A DNA stretch of 64,000 nt from Leuctra nigra (taxonomy: Eukaryota; Arthropoda; Insecta; Plecoptera; Leuctridae), in the NCBI GenBank assembly GCA_934045905.1, contig OW203762.1, positions 23,406,345-23,470,344 on the forward strand, read 5' to 3'. The position numbers were made by a program, and so were the translations under genes. Position 1 is the stretch's first letter. Every line of letters begins with the position of its first letter. Positions 22,701-34,700 of the stretch are shown piece after piece. Below the pieces are notes generated by a model. That model was given only the letters and a program-made list of their open reading frames with translations. It was not told the DNA's origin and made no database searches.

Positions 22701-25700
22701 AATAGGTTGCAGGACTTTTCCAAGATCTTTGTTGATTGACATTTACACAAAAGAATCAATACACTTCTGCCAGAACGCACAATTTTTGAAGACTTACTCA
22801 AAGTTCATTGGAGGGTATACGCATATATGCGATATATCGCAATTACCATTTCACCCAATGAGATGTCATTTCAACTGACAGCAACAAGAGCATTTATTGG
22901 TGGGCCATGCGAGTGCCCTCGCTCCTTTGATTGATCTTTGATTCTTAGGTTTCTTTGGATACGGCTCCCAATCTGGTCACGATACTGCTCACACAGCCCA
23001 AAAGCTTTCGATAATATAATCACCCTCCTCTATAGATACCATGAGGTGCTCATCCCAAGCGAGCAGTAGGTGGTTAAAGGACAGATTATTCACAAAACAA
23101 AATAAGTGATAAAAGACTAACTGAGTGGTTGAACATTTCGGTATCTAAATCTAGATTAAGGTTAAACCTTTCATTAGTCGCCCAATAAAAAGAAAATTAA
23201 AAAAGCAGTTCCCAGATCATCGTAAAATATTTTTTGGGTGTTTGCCTCCGGTCCATTATTTCATACCACTTCCAGTCTTCGCACTTTTGTACATAAACAT
23301 TGTATTAACTTGCATGTGTCCACAGCATGGATTACAGCATCATGAGTGTCGCGTACGCAGGCGTCGACCCCAGCCTGGTGTTCGACCACCTCGACACATG
23401 CTGGAGTTGGCTGGTCTTAGCGGCGGCGTTCCTCTGTCATGTGTTGGTGGCAGCATGAGCTTCTACATAAACATTGTATTAACTTGCATGTGTCCACAGC
23501 ATGGATTACAGCATCATGAGTGTCGCGTACGCAGGCGTCGACCCCAGCCTGGTGTTCGACCACCTCGACACATGCTGGAGTTGGCTGGTCTTAGCGGCGG
23601 CGTTCCTCTGTCATGTGTTGGTGGGCAGCATGAGCTTCTACATGGACATTGTATCAACTTGCATGTGTCCACAGCATGGATTACAGCATCATGAGTGTCG
23701 CGTACGCAGGCGTCGACCCCAGCCTGGTGTTCGACCACCTCGACACATGCTGGAGTTGGCTGGTCTTAGCGGCGGCGTTCCTCTGTCATGTGTTGGTGGG
23801 CAGCATGAGCTTCTACATGGACATTGTATCAACTTGCATGTGTCCACAGCATGGATTACAGCATCATGAGTGTCGCGTACGCAGGCGTAGACCCCAGCCT
23901 GGTGTTCGACCACCTCGACACATGCTGGAGTTGGCTGGTCTTAGCGGCGGCGTTCCTCTGTCATGTGTTGGTGGCAGTATGAGCTTCTACATGGACATTG
24001 TATCAACTTGCATGTGTCCACAGCATGGATTACAGCATCATGAGTGTCGCGTACGCAGGCGTCGACCCCAGCCTGGTGTTCGACCACCTCGACACATGCT
24101 GGAGTTGGCTGGTCTTAGCGGCGGCGTTCCTCTGTCATGTGTTGGTGGCAGCATGAGCTTCTACATAAACATTGTATTAACTTGCATGTGTCCACAGCAT
24201 GGATTACAGCATCATGAGTGTCGCGTACGCAGGCGTCGACCCCAGCCTGGTGTTCGACCACCTCGACACATGCTGGAGTTGGCTGGTCTTAGCGGCGGCG
24301 TTCCTCTGTCATGTGTTGGTGGCAGCATGAGCTTCTACATGGACATTGTATCAACTTGCATGTGTCCACAGCATGGATTACAGCATCATGAGTGTCGCGT
24401 ACGCAGGCGTCGACCCCAGCCTGGTGTTCGACCACCTCGACACATGCTGGAGTTGGCTGGTCTTAGCGGCGGCGTTCCTCTGTCATGTGTTGGTGGGCAG
24501 CATGAGCTTCTACATGGACATTGTATCAACTTGCATGTGTCCACAGCATGGATTACAGCATCATGAGTGTCGCGTACGCAGGCGTAGACCCCAGCCTGGT
24601 GTTCGACCACCTCGACACATGCTGGAGTTGGCTGGTCTTAGCGGCGGCGTTCCTCTGTCATGTGTTGGTGGCAGTATGAGCTTCTACATGGACATTGTAT
24701 CAACTTGCATGTGTCCACAGCATGGATTACAGCATCATGAGTGTCGCGTACGCAGGCGTAGACCCCAGCCTGGTGTTCGACCACCTCGACACATGCTGGA
24801 GTTGGCTGGTCTTAGCGGCGGCGTTCCTCTGTCATGTGTTGGTGGCAGTATGAGCTTCTACATGGACATTGTATCAACTTGCATGTGTCCACAGCATGGA
24901 TTACAGCATCATGAGTGTCGCGTACGCAGGCGTCGACCCCAGCTTGGTGTTCGACCACCTCGACACATGCTGGAGTTGGCTGGTCTTAGTGGCGGCGTTC
25001 CTCTGTCATGTGTTGGTGGGCAGCATGAGCTTCTACATGGACATCGTCGTCAACGCCGTCGCCAGAGAGTACAATACTGACGCCGCGACCACGGCGTGGA
25101 TCGGGTCAATGTACCAGGGGTTCTACTGTCTAGTCGGTCAGTGGGATTCGAACTCGCGATCGCTCGCTGTCCAAGCAGCCAACAGCTGGGCCGCTAGTCT
25201 AATAGATAGCAGGGCAATCTTCATATTAAAGCATAATTATAATTCGTCATTATCTTCGACATTTTAATTTACAATGGTCATAACAACGACGTAACACAAA
25301 TTTAACAATATTTTCGTTCCGTCACTGTTGCCACATTATTGATCGTCCTGTCCCGTCCCTTACGTCACTCTTACGTTAATGCCTTAATAGTACATAAATG
25401 TGCCATATAGAATTGTAATTAATCAGAAAAAATTAAAATAATGACTCTTGTAAAACAATAGTATAAGCAGCACAACAACGAACTCCTTCACAATATTTTC
25501 ATCCAGGTCCTGTAGTCAGCACCCTCTCCTGTCACTACAGCTTCAGAACACTGACAATAGTTGGCGCCATAATCGGTGGTATCGGCTTCTACTGGGCGCA
25601 TTTGGCTAATTCTGTGCCGCTGATCATCTTCACCTACGGCGTCATCGGAGGTTAGAAACACTTCTGTAATCGCTCTATAACCTTTGCACTTTCTAACTCA

Positions 25701-28700
25701 CTTTTACATTTAGTTGCTTGTTCGTACCCACCTTATAGAACACTTCAACCATACGCATATTATAAATAATGGGGACATAGTAGAATGCCTTGAAGAACTC
25801 CAGCATTGAAATTCCCAACTTTGGGTAACCTTGGTCGGAGTTATAGGTCAAATGCAGAATACTGCAGTTACACTTCTCTTACTACTGCATATTTGATCTC
25901 ATTTTAAATTATCCTAGATCCTATAATACTGTATCCACTTATGGTAGATTTGAACAGGTGTTGGCAGCGGGATGGTTTCCCAACCTTCTATATTAGTCGT
26001 GAGCCATTACTTCTTGCGCTGGCGCAATCTCGCCACCTGTTTAACCTTGGCTGGAGGAGGAGTGGGAGGAAGCTTCATTCCCATACTGATTGAAAAGAGC
26101 GAGAAGAAGTACGGCTGGAGAACGACTCTCACCGTGCAAACTGGTATGTTCCACATGAAGCCCAGGGGAAAGGGTGTTTTGGTTTTGGGTTGCTCCGTCG
26201 TTCCCTTTGTGTCAAACGTGTATCTCTCCTCAGGCATTATCTGCTGTTGCATCGTCTTCTGTCTCTTCTTTCTCTCGGAACCTCATCGCATTCCGACGTC
26301 CACTAAGCAAACGGTTTGGACCTTCCTCGCGGAGTTTGCCGACATGACAGTGATGAGGAGACCTTCGTTCATTCTGATCACGATCAGTACTTGTCTCACG
26401 ACATTTGCGTTAATGGTTCCATTCATCTTCCTGAAAGGTCGGTGGACAAAGATAAACATTTCTTCCATCTAATAAGCAGTATATTATCTCACAAAAATAC
26501 AAGCAAATCTCTACGAACTACCATTGACTTTAAAGTTCTCATGTAATTGTCAGTTCTGTTTACATTCTAGACCAAGCGAGGAGTCTAGGCGTCGAGAAGG
26601 GCGTATCTGACCACTTGATCATCATATACAGTGCGTCGAGCACTGCTTGCCGCATATTCCTCGGCCTCATCACCGACATCAAGGGCTTCAACGTGTTGCT
26701 GTTGAACAACATCCTGTTGACGGTTGGTGGAGTGGCCATGTTTTTTGTCGGGTTCTCCAACAACTCGGTCTTCCAGATTTCATGCGCAGTCGCAATGGGA
26801 TTCACCTTGGGTGGGTCTTAATGATTATTTGATATAGTTTTTTTAGTTATTCTAAATCCTGAGCTGATTCCGATTTAACTAAGTGCGAGGAAGGAATCAA
26901 TGTTTTATTTCGAACGAATTGAGGATCGTTTCAAAGGCTTTAAAAAAACGCCATGCCATACAGTCCTCTCCTAAAGTATTAACCAAAATGTTGTTCTCAA
27001 TTTACTCTGATTGATCGATTGATTGATTGATTGATTGATTGACTGTTGCAGCGGTGTTCACTGCCGTGCGCCCGCTGATTGTGTGTGACCTGGTCGGTAT
27101 ACAGAAGCTGACCAACGCGTTTGGTATTCTCATGTTTGCCAGAGGATTACCGGCCATGTTGGGAGGCCCTACTGCTGGTAACTGCCGATCCACTGTTCAA
27201 GGCCCGGGGAAGGTAGAGGGTGGCACTCGGCAGCGCGATTGTGTAAGCTTCACTTCCGAGTTAGGCGAGCATCGTCTAATCTCGTCCCGTCCATCGTCCA
27301 TCTCCTAGATGCTGAGTGTGTAACTCACTTTAGAGATGGAGTACTACACCTCTAGCCAGAGTTAGACGGACTCCATCTCTAAAGTGATTTACACACTCAG
27401 CATCTAGGAGATGGACGATGGACGAGATTAGACGATGCTCGTCCAACTCGGAAGGGAAGCTTACACAATCGCGTTGCAGGTCTTCAAAGTGGGTTCTGAA
27501 CTCAACAAACTTAATATTGCACACGTTCCTCAAAACGATTATTGTCGTATACAATACATAGATGACGTAAGAGATGTCAAAAGACTCAAGTGTGGGTCAT
27601 TATTTAGTTCCGTGAGCATCAGGTCTGCATACTAATAGTTGTTTTAAAACATTTATTCCTATTTATGTAAAAAACGCTTTGAAGAACCTTACGCGTCCCT
27701 TTACTTTTTCCCGGGCTCTTTTCATACGAATGTACTTCGCTGCTTGTTTCTTAGATGGAATATTATGATTTGTCTTACAGGTTGGATGTATGAACTGACA
27801 GACAGCTACGACTCAATGTTCTATTTGGCGGGGACCACCACCATCTGCTCCGCCGTGCTCATGTATCCCATCAATTGCGTCAAAGTAATGGAAGATAAGA
27901 GATCAAATACATCGAAACTGTCATTGAGTGATGGATGATCAATTCATATCTGTGTGTCGTACTGGATACTCATTCTTTATAATTGTTTACCAGCTATTTT
28001 CCTGATCATGGCATCTGCAAGATTCTGCGAGAGCTAATGCGTCTGATACTCCCTGAGTTTTAACTTATTCGTCTATAAGTCGACTGATCACTTTCAGTCT
28101 TCATAGACGCGTAGGAAAGGAGGGGTGGATGGGGGACAATCCCCACTCTGATTCAATTCCCCTTCCTTCATTTATACATTTATATGTCAAGATAAAAATA
28201 TGGTAAATTCATGCCATGAAATTCAATTTTTTATCCGGGCCTGTGCTCCCCGGACCCACATTTTGCTGGGGACCCTCCAAGACCACCCATTGTCTTCGTA
28301 GACACTAGTATTTCCAGCTAAAGTTCTTTTACAATATTATTCCCCTCCTTGCAAATTTAGTTCCTATGCGCCTGAGTCCATAGACGTATGTTCATACCGC
28401 TCATCATTGCAATTCGCTGAGTACAATCACAATTGTTGTCTTTAACCACACTTTAACGTTTATAAAGCCGTGTAAATGAATCCACGGAACATATAAAAAT
28501 AACTTATCAGATAAGATCATTTGTACGTATCTAATTTAATACACATAATGTGATAAGTGGGGACAGAACGAAGTTCGATGAAAAAAAATTAAAAGTGAAA
28601 ATTACCCGAAGATATTGAGTAACCAAATCGCTTCATTTCCCACGAAGATTGTGTCTGGAGCCAGGTCCATGTCGCTCCGTCCAACTAGGTTTACAAAATG

Positions 28701-31700
28701 TCGACGTAATATATTTGACAGCTCGAGCCCAGGTTTGGGTTAACGCCCTGGCTGCGTGGAGCTACCGACCAATTAGTTAATAAAAATATATTTTTGATGA
28801 AAGCGCTTGAAGAGTTCACATGAGAAAGTTTCTCGATTGATAATTTTTGCACGAGAAACAAGTTTTAATTTTCTTTTCTTCTGCTTTGCCCTTGACCTCT
28901 CGACCCCCACGATGCATGCTTTAGTGACCATTGAGATGCATACTAAACAATCGGAAGAAAGTAGCAAAGCTGGACAATAAAGTAAGTGATGTTGGTTGAC
29001 CTCAGTGGTCATCTTCCAGTATGACCTCCTTCAAGCGGTCATTAGTTCTTAACACGATGCACTTAATAATGCACTCTCTTTGCAATGCAAAACCGATGCA
29101 TTGCTTCTTTCTTCCTCACCGCTAGGAGTTAAAAAACTGAGAAATTGCAAAAAATCGCGCCGGGACTTTAATCAGTTGCGTGGATAGGTACGTCTTTTAT
29201 ATTGTAACAGTGGTGTAATTTTACAGTATAAGACAGAAGAAACTGAAGTAATAAAATATTGGCAAAATGACATAAACTTACAATATTTTTTGTGGAGATG
29301 CTTAGTGAAGAATAGTGTAGAAGTAGGGGAGAATACAATTAGTAACGACCTTTTTAAAATTATTCTTGAAAACATTAAACTAGTGTTATTGTTTTCTAGA
29401 ATATTTTTAAAAGTTCGTGATGTAATGTCCAGGTCTAAAATTGACTTATATTGTATAACTATTATTGCGGAATATTTTCGAATTTCTTTCTTTCTTTTAA
29501 TTATGCGATGTAGGTACTCAAACCAATAAAAATTGGTACTCGAAAAGAAAAGGATTATGGCTGCTGGTAAGGTTCCTTGACAATCAATCCTTGTTATTAT
29601 CAATGAAATAAGAGCTCACCTACTAGAGGTAGAAGATGCGTTAACACAACCTTCATGGGATGATGCCATCAAACCTTAATAAGCCAATCCTTTTCTTTTC
29701 GAGTACCGATTTTTATTGGTTTGAGTATACTTATGTAGCTCCCTCATTCACGTAAACCAATAAATGAATTCTTACATTTTCTGTGCTTTGTAAATCTGCG
29801 CTTCCAGCTAATCAATAATTATAGGCTCGATAAGGAGTGACTGAACCGTTCTTTTATAACTAAACATTCACCTTTTCAAACGATCCAATTAAACTTTACA
29901 GAACTCTTTACGATTAAACAAAATAAGAAAACAACGAGATTAGAAAATAACTATAAACTCTGTCCCAATTCTAACATTATTCTCGTAAACATTAAAATTC
30001 TGATTTCCTTATTTCGAAATCCTCTGATCTCGATAAGTCCAATAACGATCTCACTTTGCTTGGTCGCCGCGATGGCAATGAAATATCACGTGATATGCAT
30101 GATTTGTCGTTACGAGATGAAACAACTTGTGGAGTAGCTGCAATCAGAAGAGCTCTGGAGCATAAACGGTCTTAATGCACAGAGATCAAGTCAGAATAAG
30201 GCGTGATGAGCACATTTCAATTCATAGCATGACTTCTGTACGCTCACGCTCTACAAGGGTGATATTCTAGTAGTTTAGTATTATAACTTCGACCTTATGT
30301 TAAATCGCAGTAAAGTTTTGCGGTGATTTACGCATATCAGTGTCACATGGTGCTCTAATGGTTCTCTATCTCTATGTGTGTTATGCTTGCAATCCAGTGT
30401 CACATCAACGTTCACGTGTATTGTTTTTGAGCAAAAGATTGTGTGAAAAGTAAAAATGAACCGTTTATCCGATCAACTTCAGAGTTTGCATGGTCGTTGG
30501 AACCAACATTTTAGAACATTTGTCCAATTTTCAGGCAAATTGTTCATGAATTTATTGATATTGCAAGCATGTTTTGAAATATGTGGCATATGTTTAATCG
30601 ATAATGAAATATTTACTGCTCTTTGATGCATTGATTGTCCAAGGTTACAGTGTAAACTAAAAGGTTAGACGAGGGTAGAAATAAGGTTAGTCCAGGGTAG
30701 GGAAGGGTAGTGAAGGGTAACCGAAGGAATAAAATTATTCAATAAGTGACAAAGAGGGTAATGTAGTACTCGTTCGAAATGTATACAAAAGGAAGATTAC
30801 TACCATGAAAACAAAAATAGAGAATCTTCATTTAGGGAAGAAGTTCAACATAATACAGTTGCTTTTATGTCCTGAAATATTATACTTCCATAAAACAAGA
30901 GTGGAAAAATCAACCTTTACTTTCTACTACTGAGTGATGCACCAGTGATCCCTTAGGGGTAGATATTTCGGGCATTACGGTCTACAGTGTCAGCTGCACA
31001 GTGTCTCATATGTAGGTAAGTTGACTTGATCTGTGCCTACCTGTGAAGTTGATCTCAGCACTGGGATACACGATCTGTCCCTTGAGTGGCAGAAACACGT
31101 ACGGGATCTTCTGGGACATGGCGCCACTCACGAACGGCGCCAGGGAACACTCTGGAACAAAATCAGTTGAATTATCCTCATGAACTGTTGCTGTCTCTCT
31201 ATCACAAACTATACCTAATGACATATTATTCAGTTACAAGCCGCAAAGTTGGAGCTAATTCAAACCAATTAAAATTACAACCAATCTGTAAATATTTTAT
31301 TAACTATTTTAGGTTTTTATATTATGAGAATAAAATAAAACAAATCCTTAATCAACAATCTGCCAATTGGCAGATTGTTGGCAGATTGTTGACAGATTGG
31401 CAGATTGTTGATTAAGGATTTGTTTTATTTTATTATCATAATATAAAAACCTAAAATAGTTAATAAAATCATATAAAATACTTACAGATTGGTTGTAATA
31501 TTATGTATAATTCAATAATAATTGAATTCTTGTTTTGATTTTTTAGTAGGCACACATTAAAGTTGAGAGAATTGAGCAATAATCTACTATCTTTGATACC
31601 ATAATAAAGTGCTACAACGTTTTCTCCTTACACTATATCTTTTGCATATTAAATCCTTCTATAACATTAATAAACGTCAGTAATGCTAAATATGCTGCCA

Positions 31701-34700
31701 TTTAAATAAGTGCATCTATAATGTGCAAAGGAAAAAATTCTCAATACTTCTTGCTCTTTCATAATTAAAATATATAACACATTTGCAGTTCCACAGTCAT
31801 GAACATTATGTTATAATAGAACTTCTTCCTGAGTAGAAGCGTGCGTATAGTTTCATTACTATTTTATAGTACCTATTATTTTATAACAGTGGAAGCAACA
31901 AGTGTATGATATATATTTTATTAGTTCTTCATCCAACGAACACAGGTGGAATATAACTACTGTTTGACACGAAACTGCATCCAACAACACCCCACCTTCC
32001 TTCCAGCATCTCGCCATGGACCGGCCGATTAATTGAGAAGAGATCTGGATAGAAGCAAGCGACGTGCTAAGTGGCATTTAACTGTTTTCCGTCCAAAGAG
32101 TAGGTTTATGAACCCGCCGGCGAAGAAGTCAAGAGTATAAACATCTCAATTCTTTTACAGAAATCTCATAGACTCTCGGTTTAATGCAGCAACAACTATA
32201 TTAGCGGTATTCATCGTGGTATAAAGAAGGCACGAGAGTTTGTTTATACTTTTAATTTTCTCAAAAATTATCTAAAACTTTGGCAGATGTTAAGTAGTAA
32301 TAAATTTCGTGCAAGTACCGCAAGAAATTTAAACCGTTCCGTTCTGTAAAGAAAGATTGCCAAGTCATTCGACGTATTATTTCTGGGATTGAAACTTTTG
32401 TGTATACGCATTTCAGAGAAACGATTACGATTAAAATATCTTAATCATTCTTCAAATCATCATTAGATATCTACCGATGTATGAGATTATTATTAAAATT
32501 GACTATTTATTTGGAAGGAGTACAATGCTGTGGACTTGCATTCCATAGACCCGGATTCGGTTCCCGTTGACGACTTCCCTGATTGAGCTTTCTTTGTTTC
32601 CCTTAACAATAGGCAAATGATGGGAAGGTATACTTATAAGTCCACGACCACCTCCATCCCACTTCCTCTTTCTTCATAATCATCTTCATAATTATTTATT
32701 GGTCACCGTTTTAGCCTATATAGTTGAGGAAACATTATAAAAAGGGGTCCACGAGGTTTGCCCACGTAAATGTTCCAAACTTTCGATTATCAGTTCTGCC
32801 TACAGTTATAACTAGACACGAAGTCGACACGAATGTCTTACCATGGATGTCCTCGACGCAGACCCGGAAGTCGTCCCTGAACGACGGCAAGTGCGGCAGA
32901 CATTGACACGAACAGGCGTCGTTCTTCGCTGACGACGCCGTGCCGCTAGTGCCGCCCATACAGGCGTCTTCCGTGCACGACGCTCCTGTAGAGCAGAGAG
33001 GGGGTACAATTAGAAGATCTCATGTCATCCATAGATGCCCATAGTGTCAACATATTTTTAAAAAACTAACATTTTGTTAGTAAAAAGATACTATTTTTAC
33101 CGATATATAAAACTACTACATCATTCATTTTAATCTCCAGATGTAAATTTTCATTCATACATATGAAATGTATATTGAGTGGACATTTTGGCCGGTATTC
33201 GAGCATGCGAGTGATGTCATTTTTAATCAATCAACAATGATGTTGCCTGATGTTGCCATGGTTACAATAAAATCCCAGAAATATCATTTTCCCGCCAAAA
33301 TGGAAACTGAATTTAAATTTCATATTTATGAATGAAAATTTACACTTTTGATAGTTACAAACATGTATGTTTTTTTAACAAATGTATTTTAAACGGATTA
33401 AAAAATTTACTTTTTCACTCATATGGTCCGTATAAATTACAAATTGAATCGTGTGTTCTATGAAAAGCATCAAAAATATATTTTTTCGATATGGAGGCTA
33501 AAAATCAAAAAGAGGCAAAATAATTTCTTTCTTTCTGGGGTGAGTTTAACCTAAAAACTTACTGAATTACGAATAACTGGATTTCGCTATCTCATTACAA
33601 ACAGCTACGCACTTGAATTTATAGATCGTATCTTATCAGCATAACCACAGGGAACTTTCCACCAAAGATACTAGTAGAGATATATGCAACTTTCATCACC
33701 GATGTGTCCTCTTCCAAATCCACACGTGCCGTTGCAAACGTGTGACAAATTCCAAGTGAGTTCGCTTTGAACCGCTTTTACGACTCCGCCGAGTTTATTC
33801 CACCCCGTCTGGTTTTACTGCAGCCGTTTCATATGATATGAATACAAATTACAAATACACGTTTTTTAAAAACACTGATTACACTCTAGGTAGGTATGTT
33901 GCTTTAAAAAATGTTCTAAAACTTAATGTTCTAAATGTGCAGCGGAGCAGTTTCTGACACCTTATCGGAAATTTGAAACCTGTATTTTTTACCTTGCACA
34001 TAAAACAATCAGTTTTACTCTTTTACTTGAGGATACTCTACGAGTGATTTATTTGTACACAAAAATTGTTCATAAAGAAATTAAAAATGTACTTTTTGAA
34101 GGGGGAGGGAAATACATGCAATTTTTTACCCCCTATTTATAAATTACTTACAAAAAATAGCATAGAACAAACTAGGATGAAATGTACACTCGGCCAAACA
34201 AAACTTGAACGTTGACCAAATTTGAATGACTGCTGGTCATGTCCCATAACCAATCAAAGCTTGTTATTAACATTGAAATGTAAGGTCACCTACTAGAGTG
34301 AGACAATGACTGACTTCTGATGGTGCGATCTTACATTTATCAGCCTATCAGATTTATTGAACGTTCAAGTTTTGTTTGGCCAAGTGTACGTAGTTTTGCC
34401 ATTGCATGCCAATATTTAAATTGAAATATTTGATTTAGGGAACTCATGTATTGGTTTGTAAGGGACAAACACAAAAATACCTAGGTAGGTATAAGTTTCT
34501 TTGGTAAAACTAACGATTCCGCAGTTTGAGGAAAATCGTAGGTCATAGAAATGTTTATGTTTTCCCAATTTAAAGACGATCATTTCAAAAATATTTCTAG
34601 ATTGCCGCAAGTATGCCCAGAGTAGAGTCTGCATTGGATTCCACCCATAAGATAATTAGCATACAGTCTATTGGATAGAGGACTGCCATCCTCAAATATC

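Noticed and set aside
23242..25267. Open frames of 122-305 codons in the exon-2 region of gene C
   Set aside because: They alternate between the true exon frame and a shifted frame through repeat units. Only 24895-25136 is a usable exon.
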